Assembly: GCA_900239685.1 (NCBI GenBank)
Contig: OENT01000073.1
Coordinates: 3,959-67,958, forward strand
DNA length: 64,000 nucleotides
Source: Rotaria macrura
Lineage: Eukaryota; Rotifera; Eurotatoria; Philodinida; Philodinidae
Direction: 5' to 3'
Position numbers and translations under genes: made by a program. The notes below the pieces were generated by a model. That model was given only the letters and a program-made list of their open reading frames with translations. It was not told the origin of the DNA and did not search any database. Position 1 is the stretch's first letter; every line of letters starts with the position of its first letter. Below, in pieces: positions 37,976 through 51,102 of this stretch.

Positions 37976-38137
37976 ATGTTAGTTGGTTATATCCTAGTAT
38001 TACTGTTATTATTCCATGGAAACATGACCCGAAGCTTGGTACATTATGCAGATCTGGAAGTGACAGAGACAACTGCCAATCAACTATTTGATAACATATT
38101 AACATTTGTTACGATGGTTACTTCAACTCATCCGTAA
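37976..38137 (+). CDS. possible short secreted peptide, 53 aa
   Basis: An ATG opens with MLVGYILVLLLLFHGN, a good signal-peptide-like core, followed by MTRSLVHYADLEVTETTANQ and a 15-residue hydrophobic/Thr-rich end finishing in STHP before TAA. The size and layout resemble a small neuropeptide or secreted-peptide precursor, but there is no clear dibasic cleavage and amidation site. The frame is also open upstream of the ATG. No homologue is recognised and chance cannot be excluded. Confidence 0.35.
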   Translation: MLVGYILVLLLLFHGNMTRSLVHYADLEVTETTANQLFDNILTFVTMVTSTHP

Positions 38138-38439
38138 TAGCGTAACTATTTAGATTAGATATTCTATTCTCGATGTATTATTGAGCACTACTGAGCAATT
38201 CTATTATTTAATGAATATCAATACAATGTTTTTGTTTTTCTCTCTGAAGATTTCATCTATTATTTATCTAAGTCAAGAAAAAACAAACATATACTATGTA
38301 ATCTGTTTCCTATTCATCGTAGAATTGTACTGAATACAACAAATTGTTTTTCTTTTTCGTCGTTCTAAATTTAGTTGTAAAAATGTTCATCTCTTTGTTT
38401 TTTTGTGTATGTAAAATAATACTGTTCAAGAAATTTGTT

Positions 38440-41400
38440 TTAAACCCAACTAGGATGTATTAAAAAGGTAGACCGTACTCTTGGGTTGGTTGGTGCAAAT
38501 ATTGAACCAACTTGCATATCACGTGTAGCTTCATCACCATAAGGCACACCAGTAGGATGACTAGAACGATACGATGCTGTTGGATGACGCATCACACGCC
38601 AGCTTGATGATTCGAATGCACGTGAGAATTTATTTCGAGGATGAGGTGACGTAAAACGTGCTTGATATCTATTAAAATAATATTAAAAAAAAATACATAC
38701 AATATGAATAAATATAAATTTAGATTTTAATAGATATGCGTAAGGTGATTTCAAAAAACAAAACAAATAGGTCGATCAATTTTGTTTTCGTTATCATGAA
38801 CGTGAATAAAAATTTAAATAACGATTTGTATGTGGAAAGTTTACTTATGAACAACAAGTTTTCAATGATGGAAAATAATCTTTTAATTTGTAAATTGATA
38901 TTCCATAGAAATAGCCAATATTTTTCTTTTATCGAAAGACATCAATCTTTCGGAAGACACATCTGTTGCCGTAGAATATAACAGAAAACATGGCTATGTT
39001 GTTTTTCTGTAAGATTAATCCATCTCAGTGAAACAAGACGTCATCGAGAGAGAGTCGAAAGACATTTCAGTTGGCAGAAAACTATTTATTCGGACAGAAT
39101 TGTTCACTCAAGTAGCACTCTACTTCAAAATTTGAGTAAGTCAAAAAGCAAAGAAAAGAAAAATGTTTTCTTTTTACAGATCCCATCGATAGAAAACTCG
39201 TCATTTTTTTTTAACATCGATGTTTCTTATTCAAAATGTACTTTTCTGTATAAATTATACTTTTGAATGTATTTCAACGAAGATGAGAATGAATGAAAGT
39301 CAAATTAGCTTGCAGTCCAATAAGTTTGAGAATCACTGCGTACTTAGGCATAGGAATGAAATTCTCGTTGTGTTTTTCTTTTTTGCTTTAAATTACTTTT
39401 TTAAACTACTAAGAACATCATCGAGATTTTTTGCCTTTGCTGCTTCAGTTGATTGTTCCATTTGAATATTTGGTTCATTGTTGATTTCTTCCAAAAAATT
39501 GTAAACAACTCGTTGCTCTAGATAGATATAAGATGTTTTTTTTTTATATTGTATGTATGTACGTAAATGTGCGCGCTTGCTTACGTAGATAATCAATATT
39601 TCTATTAATATTTTCAAGATGACATATAGTGCAGTACAGGCAGTCAAGATACACAGAATCGTGTTTACGCCTCAAAGGGACAGATACGTGTCGGGACGAC
39701 ATCAACCGCTGTTGATTATTCAACTGATTTCTTCAGCTATGTTTTGATATTTACGGTAGTAGAAAAGGCATCGCACGAACCCCGAAAGAATTCTCGCTAT
39801 GAAAACCAACTGCATACAATCAATAAAAACAAATTAAACAAAAAATGTTTATGTGTATAAGTCGATGGTTATTTTCGTATACGATATATGTTATTAATGG
39901 TTGTTTGAAAATCAATTATTTTCTGAAAATATGCAAATCTTTGATTAGTTCAAGCTATGAATAAGAACAAATAATAGATGATGATCGACAAAAGACATCG
40001 AACTATGTTTATTCACTTCAAAAGACGAAAGAAAGGAGAAGACGAAGCCAAATAATAGCAAAGGAATAAAAAAAAAAGCTGAGGAGAAAGATACGGATAT
40101 GAGGAGCAGAGCGTCGACTTTGTAATCTGACTATCAACATTGGAGGTTCGGTAGCTTCACTCCATTAACAACTTACATTCTTGCTTGCTCTTTCTTCGTT
40201 TCTGCACTTATTTCTCTAAGCTACGCGATTCCATAAATAGCGTCTTACTTGATGTTGTTGACAATTGTAAGGAATGACAGAAATCAGATATTTAAATACT
40301 TGATATTAGCCTCTTCGAAATGAAATCACAATAGAAAAAAAAAACTTGAGACCTCTTATTGAACCTCTCATTTTTCTCGTCTTATTTTAGTTTAACATCG
40401 TTATTGTTTTGTTCCCGTTTTCTTTTTGATAGCTCATATAGTCAAATTATATTAACAAGCTATTCAACACCGAGATAATCTAAACCTACGACGAACATAA
40501 AAGAAATCGGAAAGAGATAAACCAATAGGAGTGACGAAAAATACAAAAACAAAATAGTCCTATTTACGATCTTGTTGTAACATTAGATTTTTCTTTTTAA
40601 ATTCATAATCAGCTATGAGTTAATTTCAAGAAAAAAGAAAAGACAAAAAAAAACAACATGTTTTTGTATCTATTTTTATACAGTCAGAGATTCTTCTAGT
40701 ATAACAATCTGTCGAAACGACTGCTCTACGACCTACAATAACAACAACAACAACAATAGTTATCCTATTTAATAGATCGGCCTGCTTTTTTACTTTCTTC
40801 CATATGGTTATTTTCGAGAGGAAGAACATTGAAAAACAATTTTGTACTAAAAGTATATGCATTATTATGATAATATCTGGTTAATACAGTATTGGTTTTG
40901 GTTAGCCAATGATGCAAAATAAATAAAAATAATTAAGAAGATCAACCCAATCCTAACATATTTATGCTCTTAGTGAGTATCATCATTGAACGTACGAAAA
41001 TGTAAATTCCTTATGATTGATCATAATTTCATTTATTTACAAAAAAATCAAATATAGAAATAAATTTAATTTCTGTGTACATGTTAAATTTGGGTCATTA
41101 TAAATACGGTTTCCATATGATTTACTTTGAGAAATATCATGATAATAATTAGACGAAAAAGAACATTACTTATTCGTATCTATCAATGCGATAAATAAGA
41201 AGAAAAAACTACACTTTCACTTTCAAAGCATTCTATTAATGAATCTCATAATTATTTTCTGCATGTAACAGCACTTTCCATACGTGTTAACCCTGTCTAC
41301 TTTCTTGAACGATGCACTTCGTTGATTTCCTTCTTTTCTCTAAGTTTCAAATAGATATATGTAAATATGATTTTATATTGCTAAGATATAACATATTGTT

Positions 41401-42660
41401 AGTGTGGAAACGTCAGTAATATTAAGGGATGAGTTTCACAATGCAGGTATTTTTGAATTTCATTTTCTTAACTGCCAATGTTACTGTTGACATTCTGAAA
41501 CACAAATTATATTCAATTGTCGAAGAAAGATTTTACTCGAAGACTCGTGCTATTTTTCGTTGAAAACATCGATTTCCTCTGTCAAACTTAACACTAGTTA
41601 GGAATACAACGGTATTGTACGTTTTTATTTCTTTTTTGTTTTCTATTGTCAAGTAACGATAAAGTACATAGTTAAATATTTGATGTAAGGCGGAAAAAAT
41701 AAACATAGTTCTACATCGTAATGAACGGTAAAATTGTCATTCTCGACAGCGAAACATAGAAATTATATTTCTTAACGATAAGAAACATGATGGTTTTTCT
41801 TCTCGAAGAAATTATGTTGTTTTTTTTCAGAAACGCTTCCAGTTTCTCTTCAAATTTTCTGTTGACGCTTTCTTCTTTTATAGTTTTACGTACTAGTTAG
41901 TAACCTAATAGACTCTCGTCGGCTTAGCACACTACTAAGATAGAAAAACTGTCCGATTCATTACAAATCTTCAGAACTGTACACAAAAAACAACTGTAAG
42001 TACCTGGTGTTCGGGCTTTTTCAAACCATGTTTCTAAAATATGTCGATTAAAAAGAAGCAGAAAGAAAATGAATATCGTATTGTATTTTTTCTAAAGATA
42101 TTACCAATTTTTCCGCCCATATTAGACCAATTAATAGAAGCTGATCTTAATAAACGATTTGTGGGAGTGCGTCCGTTGTTCGAACTTTTTTCTAGACCAC
42201 ATTCTGGACAGAGACGATCATTTTTAAATGCACTCTAGATTTTGACACAGATCTACTTATGGTTCAAACGTGAATTGTAATTATAAACCTACCGCTACAC
42301 GAGATTTATTGAGCCTTGCACGTTCATCATCTTCGTTGAGTAGTGGAATTTTACAATAGGCACAGCAATGCGTTACTTTAAAGAAAAATAAGATACAATA
42401 GAATATAGAACATGAAGAAAGTAATATTACCTCTTGAACGAGCTGAGCGAGCTGAGCGAGCTGATCTTGGTGAAAGACATCGTACAGGTTCCGGAGATTT
42501 ATTTGGAGATGGGCAAGTTCTCTTTTTCTCAACTTAATTCAAATCAAAAAGATAGTATTCTATGATCCAAGAAAGAAAATCACTTACTTTCTCCGTAATT
42601 AGACAATATAATTTCTGAGCGAGATGATAAAAGTGGTTCTTCAGGTTGTTTGCTGTTCAT
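38440..42660 (-). CDS. unknown zinc-ribbon-like protein, about 223 aa, 7 exons
   Basis: Exons in transcript order: 42660-42588, 42532-42431, 42375-42293, 42234-42105, 42033-42004, 40201-40177 (25-nt microexon, least certain) and 38668-38440. The total of 672 nt closes in frame. Start MNSKQPEEPLLSS. A Ser/Arg repeat (SARSARSARSR) precedes HCCAYC, and 30 or so residues later comes CPEC, so a two-CxxC zinc-binding knuckle is likely. After WSNMGGKIETWFEKART the C-terminal exon gives RNKFSRAFESSSWRVMRH, YGDEATRDMQVGSIFAP and ends LIHPSWV. No membrane segment or signal peptide. I do not recognise the family. Introns 5 and 6 are 1.8 and 1.5 kb. The first five exons are well supported; linkage to the last exon depends on the microexon. 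Confidence 0.6.
39393..39702 (-). CDS. unknown 80-aa protein nested in an intron
   Basis: Two exons, 39702-39585 and 39517-39393 (243 nt), joined by a 67-nt intron with donor GTAAGC and a CTATCTAG acceptor. ATG to TAA is in frame. The product starts MSSRHVSVPLRRKHDSVYL, has a Cys cluster (CLYCTICH), then a probable coiled coil (LENINRNIDYLQQRVVYNFL, EEIN) and an acidic-to-basic end (AKNLDDVLSSLKK). The coiled coil suggests a small complex subunit, without a named match. It lies on the same strand as, and inside the last intron of, the zinc-ribbon-like gene. If that gene's microexon is wrong, these may simply be neighbouring genes. Confidence 0.55.
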
Positions 42661-44026
42661 TGTAAATCTAAAATAAAATTATTAACTTTCATGTCGGTTA
42701 CAATGCTCACCAGTTTTCAGATGATGTTTGTTTGGTGGTGTGATTGTCGATTGTTTTCCTGATGACAACAAGCATATATCTAGTTCTTGCATTACTAATT
42801 CCATTTCGAACAATAAAATGATCTAAGTGGATCTTGTTAAGAAAAAAACAATCATGTGTTGTTTTTCACCACATACAACAATTATCGTTTGTTTTTTATT
42901 TACACATACGAATGAAAATAACTGCATGAAATCAATTGAATAATAATATGATGACATGAAATGCAAATATCGGACCTTGTTTTTTTGTCTTTTCTCTTTT
43001 TGAAAACCTTCATTGATTAGAACGCTTTCTATAACATCCTATTTTGAAATATAATCAAATATAAATTTGAAATCTATGCGTTTGATGAACTAAAATCTAT
43101 GGCATGGCTTTAAATACCGTTATCGTTGCTGTTGTCCTCTCTTGTTTCTCCGTTTACAGAATAACATTAAAGCCTCTTACATCATAATAATCATATTACG
43201 TCTTTCTATAATTTTATGATTAAGATTTATTTAGGATACTAATGGTTTATACATTATTTATTTTAATCTATATAGAAAATTCTTTGTAACCCATTGTAAT
43301 CGATAAGGATATAATTACATATTCTTTTATTGAATTAATCAAATGAAAAGAAATCGTTATCTCTTCGTTCTTTCTTTTTTGGTTTTGGACAAAAAATTGA
43401 AGACAACAAACCATAGACCTACGAAATCAATCTATCGAAATTTAATGTTGATCTTTCTTGTGCTTGTTTTTTTAAATGTTTTACGTGAAATATCATAGGC
43501 ATATCGAATGAAAAGTCAAAACATTATCAATATTTTTGTTTTCATACTCTATACGTCCTCATAAATAAGTCTTGACGACCAGTCATACATGCTATTTATT
43601 TTCCGTTTCTAACAATTTAAAACGGTGTAAAAACATTGCTAGACAATAATCAACTCTCATTTTTTCCTTATCATTTCAACAAAATAATTAGTTGATCAAT
43701 ACTATGCGTGAGAATATCGGAAGTCTGCATGTTGTGATGCTTTCTATCTCCATCAACCTCTATCTCTATGTCGTCCTATGTTCCTCGTTCTTTTTTTTCT
43801 CGTTCCCCCGTCATTCCCGGACAATGAAAAGGTGGCACGCATCTTCATGATCATAAAGAAAAAACCTCAGTGACAATAAGCGAAAATACCACTGAGAATA
43901 ACATCTTTTCTCTAATTCTCTGCCTGTATATATATATATATATATACATGTAATCATTGTTGGCCGTACGAAAAACAACATCTTATCGAAATCTAAATTA
44001 CGCTCTCTTTGTTTTCGAAAAGGAAT
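42661..44026. other. divergent intergenic region
   Basis: Separates the minus-strand zinc-ribbon-like gene from the plus-strand carbonic anhydrase, so it should carry both promoters. A (TA)10 microsatellite lies at 43927-43946. No defined motif was assigned. Confidence 0.45.
43927..43946. repeat. (TA)10 microsatellite
   Basis: Ten TA units 80 bp upstream of the carbonic anhydrase ATG. Confidence 0.9.
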
Positions 44027-46151
44027 ATGTCGATCATCGTTGACGACGATACACAATCTATAGTTGTCGGTACTGGCAATGATCGGATTGCTGTTCATCT
44101 GAAACAAACACCAGCCGTAAGTGATTGAATACAAACGTCTAAATACCTTGCTCATGTCAAAGAATATAATACAGGATCAACCTCAGTCACTTCTTCTTAC
44201 ATCGATATTGATTGAAATGGGTGATATTGAAATACAAATACGTCGGTCGACCAAAGAAAAAGATGAGTATAAGAAAGAGTGCATTTTATCGAAATCTGTA
44301 CTAACACCATCTAGTATCTTACAAAATGGCGCGCAAGAAAAGCAACCTGTCCTAGAAGAAAAACTAAATAAAAATCCAACATACTGGGATTATTCACCAA
44401 CTCATGGTAAGACTTCTATCATCACTATGTTGAATGAAAGTTCGATTGCCGTCTATTTGTGCTAAATTAAAATTCTCATTCTTTATTATTCATATGAATG
44501 CAATGCTTGGCTGATCGTACTGCCTCATGAGGATAAGTCCAAGTGAAAATTTAAAGCAGAAAACAAGATAATTATTAATTTTTAAAGCATACTATTCTAC
44601 ATAACTCTTCGGCTTTCTTTTCTACTCTCAGGAAAATCGAGACGACGTCGTTGGCGGATTTTATTGTAATTTGAGTCGATTCTACTAGTTTAGTCAACCG
44701 TATTTATACGGACTGATGACTTCGGGCTTTCAGTAAAACTTATGAAGAAAAATGCTTCATTCATATATCTTATCAAATTTTTCTCTAAAATATACTGCTA
44801 TAATATCATACTTTGCAACATTAAGTACTTACTTAGGATAACCAATTGCCCTCTATACGACAATGCCCAAAGGACGACAATAATTAGCATCTTTTGTACT
44901 TATATGAACTACATAATAATAATATCCTAGTGTAAATATTTTTCTAGCATATGTCAAATCAATTCTTTGAGTCATACTTACCTATTTCCCTACTGCACGC
45001 ATTTGTAAACAATGTATTTTCTGTTGTTTCAATCTTTTTATATCAGGACCACAAATGTGGGGTAAAATATTTCCAGAAATTCAATGTAAAAAATTTCAGT
45101 CACCCATTCGAATTTATTTCGATAAATGTGAATATGATCAACAACTTACTCAACATTCATTTATATTTGATGTCGATGACAATTGCTGTCAAACACTTGA
45201 GAATACTGGTCATTCGTTCCAAGTCACTGGTAAAGGTTATAGTTGTAAGTAGTTTTATTTTGTCTATACTCTATCATTTGCATCATAAGACATTATTTGT
45301 TTTCTTCTCAATTTACCTAAAGATATTACTGGTGGTCCTGTTCTTGATGAATATCAATTTTTACAATTTCATATGCATTGGGGAACGAATGATCTCGAAG
45401 GCTCCGAACATGTTATTGATGGTGTTCGTTCACCTGGTGAAGTAAGATGACACATCTTGGCAGCATCGCATTGATTGAAAGCTTGTCATATTACTGTTTC
45501 TAGCTACACATTGTAACATGGAATACAAATAGATATACGACACCTCAAGCTGCCGCTGCATCAGACAAATTTGATGGGATTATGGTTTTTGGTATACTGG
45601 TCGATGTAAGAAAAGTCGAAAGATATTATTCATGAAGACAAACATAAAAACAAAGAAAAAAAAACGTCTTTAGATTGTACCATATGATAATCAACAATTC
45701 AGCAAACTTCTCGATCTTTTTTCTAATGTCACTTATAGAAGTGAAAAAATTAATCTTACTCCTGGAACTATTTCATTGAAAAATCTCATGCCAAGTAATA
45801 AATAAATTCAAATGAAAACACAAACCTATTTGTTTCTATTAAAATTTTCTATTGATTTCTAGAAGATATGCAAACTTATTATACATATGAAGGTTCATTA
45901 ACTACACCTATGTGTTATGAAAGTGTACGTTGGATAGTCTTTCGTGAAAAAATGGGTCTTTCCCGGCGTCAAGTAACTACTAATACAATGTTACAATAGT
46001 TTTTATGTATTAACTATTTTTCTAGTTTGATCAATTACGTCAATTACAATATGTATGTAAAGGTGATCATGCTACAAATGGACATTTGAATCAAAATTTT
46101 CGTCCTGTTATGCCACTCAATGGACGTACTGTATATCGTTCATTTAGTTAG
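44027..46151 (+). CDS. alpha-carbonic anhydrase, 365 aa
   Basis: Zinc enzyme interconverting CO2 and bicarbonate. Eight exons: 44027-44116, 44175-44406, 45047-45244, 45323-45441, 45504-45605, 45674-45794, 45863-45972 and 46026-46151 (1098 nt). The catalytic domain starts at about residue 102 (YWDYSPTHGP). The proton-shuttle His is present (NTGHSFQV), as are all three zinc ligands: QFHMHW for the first two and LHIVTWN for the third. EGSLTTPMC carries the gatekeeper Thr and SEH the neighbouring acid, so an active enzyme is expected. About 100 residues precede the domain with no signal peptide (MSIIVDDDTQ, then a Glu/Lys-rich linker), which is unlike secreted family members and suggests a cytosolic or peripherally attached form. 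Intron 2 is 640 nt. AATAAA at 46393-46398. Confidence 0.93.
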
Positions 46152-49100
46152 AACATTCTTATAGCTTACTGTTTTTCTCACACGTTAGGATGCTATTTTC
46201 CAAAGCATAGTGTGTACCAAACCCGAGTACTTTTCACAAAGATATAAATATTTTTAGAATTTTATTTCTAGTCTATTGACCTCGCTTGCAGTAATATTTA
46301 GTTTGCTAAAATAGATGTATTTTCTTACAATATGGCTGTTAAAAGATTTATTGCACGTGAAACTTGAAGGTTTATGTATTTTTTTTTCTATAAATAAAAA
46401 TCTTTAAGCAATTTTTATTTTTTTTGAATAGCACCAATATTCCATGCAGGACTTCTAGACGAATAAAATTTTGTATAGGCAATACAAAAGAATTAAAAAT
46501 TGATGAGATAGACAGACGATAAAAAAGTTTTTCTCACATTTCTCAGTTTCCGAGAAGTATTCACTCGTACGGATGTGTATGTCAATAAAAACAAAACTAT
46601 ACTAAGAAATTAATGCTGTTCTGTTTTTTTGACATACGTCTCAAGAATTTTATGAATCGTTTAAGAGGTTGTTTTTTTTACGAGCTTAGAGCGAGAAAGA
46701 TTTACGCATAAAAAACATGTTTTTGTCTAAGCATGATCTTTTATTGAATGAGTTCAAATCTTTTTCTTTGACAAATATTTGAACTTTGAGATAATGAACG
46801 ATTCTATATTTCCTATCTGAGAAAGTAGCAATTAACTTTTGATAAAGTTCTATTAAGGTTAATTTAGAAGAAAAAAAAGGAAACGGACTTTTTAAAAATG
46901 CAATAAAAGCAATAATTTTCTTTTTTCATGATGCATCATTTCTGTTAAAAAGAAGTACTTCGTTTTGTTTTTAGCGAGAAATTACTTGATAATAAGAAAT
47001 AATTGAAAACATTGTGCTAATAATAGATTGACGAGGGAACGATTCTTCATTGAAATTCTTTCCGTTACTTCTTATTATATGCAACTTTTTCAATATTGAA
47101 AAGTCTATTAGAGTTGATTCATTTCTAAACGTATACTCTCTGAAAAAAGAACTCGTATATGTACATGAACTAAGTACATGTTAAGAATAATTTATATTGT
47201 GAGTTGACAATTGGAATAACATTTATCAAGTCACAATAGACTTATTTAAAGAACTCGACACTACATCCCATATCATAGGAGACTAGGGAATATATTATTT
47301 GTCACCTTTGATTGTTTATCAAAGAAAAAACGTGTCGTAAAACATTTGATTACACCTGATAGATTAATGAATAAAAAGAATGACACTGCAACTTTTTCTG
47401 CTGAATATAGTATATTAATACATCTCAGGTGAATTTTTTATCTGCTTTTTTTCGAAAAAAAAAGTATACTTAAATCTCTCTTCCCCTTTCATAATAGAAG
47501 ACTCACAGTCTTCTACGATGTTGCCATGAACTTTTTGCACGTTTCATCAATTCTTTGCTGTTGAAAACACAACATTTCTATGGAACAATCCCTCCTGAGA
47601 GTCTTTCAACATGGGGGAGAGATACATCTAATAGAAAGACAATTTTATTAATAAATAGATTATAAAATATTTATGTTTCTGTTCACAAGAGAGCGTTTTA
47701 TTTAAGAGAGAGAGAGAATAAACAGAAATAACAAAAACATCCACGATTTCAATCTTAATATGTTTATATGGTTGTATTGCACGGAGTTTGAAATTCGTTT
47801 ACTTTCAGTGCATATTTTTAGATGTTGTCTTTGCAATAATTATATGTATATGTTCTTAACTATTATTCTCTAGAGAATAAATACTTCATCAATAATCAAA
47901 ACAAAAAATAAGAACTAGATCAGTGAGCAGCGACGAATACAAAAACAAGACATACAATAGAAGTTTTTGACATGCACAATATGCTGCCATTGACAACGTT
48001 GATAGATGCTAATATTAACTTCAATGGAACTAGATCTAGTATTAAATCAAGAAAAATTCAATTGGAGTTCTATCGAAACTATGAATAGATTCAGAACATT
48101 AGTTATTAGTTTTGATTTGCATATACATTTGTTTTAATTAAATTTTCTCAAGTTAATACTCCATTTTTCAATAGTTCACGATAGATTAATCATGGTTATT
48201 CCGCAATATCGATTTTTAATTTTGCCTATAATATTACATATTCTATATTGAAAGACATTTTAGGTATTCTCGAAAGTTAGAGAATAAAGTCGAATAGTCT
48301 AACTTATGATGGCTTTGTCTTTTTTTTTATGAAGCAAAACAAGAATCTTATTGATTTTATTATTACGCCGGATATTGCCATCATTGAATATAAGATAGAA
48401 AATATGTATTGAATAATTTCTTTCTTTTGATTCATGGCGTCTTTTCAAAGCTTTAAAACAAATAATTTAGTTACAATAATATTAATGTAAATCATACGAT
48501 TACAGACAATTCTTGATATAATATATTTTTCATTAATATACTAATCGAAGAATGTACGGTACAAAGTTAAAATTATTTTATGCGTCTAATTACACATGAT
48601 TATGAAATGAGTTTTCTTCTATGTCGTATCTGACTAGAATTTATGTTCACTATTTATATCTTTAACAGAACCTGAAAGTGAGTCATCGATGTTTTCGCCT
48701 TTCCATATAGGCATTAGATAAATGAATTTTTTTTTAAATTACCAACGGTAAAGTTCGAGAAGGACTGCAAAACGCATCAGTTCAATTAAGATATGTACAC
48801 GTTTTTATTTATTTAAATTAAAACATAATACCTGACGATGACTTCGAACAAATGAGCAGATGTTGTGCTGAAAAAAAAAGTGAATTTAAACAAAAAAGAA
48901 CTTAGCGTTTAAGTTTAATTTTTTTTGATTATTACGATTGCAAACTGTACTTTTTCATGACCAACTACTAGAGTATAATTGTCTTTATTAAACACTAGAC
49001 TATCAAATGAACTATGTTTGTTCATTTGATTTTTCTGTATTTATTTCACCATGTTATGTCTGACATATATTTCGTTGAACAATGAACAAAAAATCGAACG

Positions 49101-51102
49101 TTATACTGTCAATTCGAATACGAGAAAAAAAGTGATTTTATAGACACTACTGTTATCGATTTTTCAATTGTTTGCTCATGTTCTTGATCATCAATCAATA
49201 AGACACGATCATGCATGATTTGTGAAATAGTATGCTTTGAATTTTTATTGATTGAAAAATATTTTTATCGATTTGTTTTTTGTGTCATAAAACCAACTCT
49301 TTCATATTCATTTATAAATGTTAAGAATTTACCACAGTATAGTGTGTACCATTTCCAGGATATGCTATCAATTATAAACGATTAGTTCCAACTTCATATT
49401 TATATTCATAGAAATCCTGAGCATTATGCTTGTTTAGTCGTACTATTGTACATGACTGTGTGGTTGGTTTTTTTATTGTCTCTTGCTAAGATCAATATAT
49501 CAAATCTGATGTGATATACAATGATTGAATAGAACAGAAACGTCGGATTTTTTGTATTTTCATCAATAATTAATTTCGACTGTAAATCAAGAAGAGTTTT
49601 ACAAAGGATTAATAATGATCGATGCTGGATATCATGATCTAGTGAGAAAATTTAATATTGTATTGACAAGAATGATTACGAAAATAAATTACTAATAAAC
49701 GATTCTGAATAGAGTTCTTTATTGAGAAGAATAAATATTATGTGTGAAATATCGAGCATGACATCGTCAAGGTTCAACAATCCAGTGTTGTTTTTTCTCG
49801 TTCATATTTTAGAGTTTTACCATATTCCAAACTCATTCATTCAGTGATACGCAGTATGAATAATTCTGTTTGCAGTTTTATTAGTTGAGCATGCTCCTAC
49901 AATTGATTATTTTGACAATATGAAAAAAGAATATTATTCTTTACTATCACGGGACAATTATAGATGTTACATAGTATTACTGTAGAGAAATCCGGAAGAA
50001 AATTTGATTTACTCTACTCAAATTTAACGGACGTGTCATACTACATTGGTATGCTTGTATATAAGAAATAATTTTGCGACTACTGATGATTTTTATAGAT
50101 CCATGTCACTGTCATGATGATCATGTTTTAATTTTTCATTGATCGTCTTAACTTACAATTTCTTGAACGGATCATTTTGTTTACAACTGTGTATTATTTT
50201 CTATGTTAGATAAAAGAGAAAGAAACTTATGATCTTTTGAAAACTCTATACATCAAGTATATTCTATTTTAGTTGAACTGTGCTCTTTTTTGACTAGCAT
50301 AGTTACTATCAATGCACAACGCGAGTTTAAATCTTAGTTTAATTTTCAAGCAAATCAACAAGAAACGTGTCGTAACGACGTGGTTTTTGTGAGAATATAT
50401 GGATGTGAGCGTCGAAGCGTAGGTAGAGACTTGCATGTTTTCTTAGGAGCCATCATCGATTCAGATATGTTCATGGCAGAGCTGTCACGGCAAAGAAGGA
50501 ATCATCAGTGTTATCATACTGATACGTTTTAACTGTCGATTATGACAGCAGTGTGATTAGTCTTAGCTCTTCGAGAATTGTGATAGTGCCAAGCTGCAGT
50601 CACCATATGCATTTGTACCATAACTTATAAGTGCACATTGCGCTTAAAGTTCGACCGACTCGAGTTTCTTAAATTGAATTACATTATCATCATTTCTATA
50701 ATTACTCCTCGTCCTCTGGCGACGCCTATTGTCCGTCTGCGCAAATAATGAGAAAAATTAATTTTTTACTTAAATATCCTTTAAAAACAAATATAGTATA
50801 TTGAATTTCGTATGTACTGATGCAATAAAGCTTTTTTAAATTTCCATCATCTAGAACCTCTGTATGAGTAGTACCATATGAACGAACGACATTCGTATTT
50901 TATTCGTTTGATCTATAAACGCTACTAGTGTTTTCTTGTACTCAAGAATCATTATCAGTTATTGTGAAATGAAAACTTAACACAACTGTCGAATAATCGT
51001 TCCTTGCCTCTTGACTAAGATCGATGAAACCCGGTCATTTTATTCGTTCTGATTATCGTCCGCTGTCACAATATTATCAAGTAAATATTACTAGCATTGT
51101 GA
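46152..51102. other. 5-kb region without recognisable genes
   Basis: AT-rich and rich in T/A runs. It begins with the carbonic anhydrase 3' UTR. A perfect inverted repeat TAGAAGAC/GTCTTCTA lies near 47501-47521, and a GC-richer patch at about 50340-50740 precedes the RNA-end-processing gene and may be its promoter or 5' UTR. No protein exon, RNA gene or transposon end was supported on either strand. Confidence 0.45.

Noticed and set aside
46209..49349. GTGTGTAC at both positions as a possible 8-bp target duplication of a 3-kb element
   Set aside because: The sequences inside the two copies are not inverted repeats of each other, so the match is probably chance.
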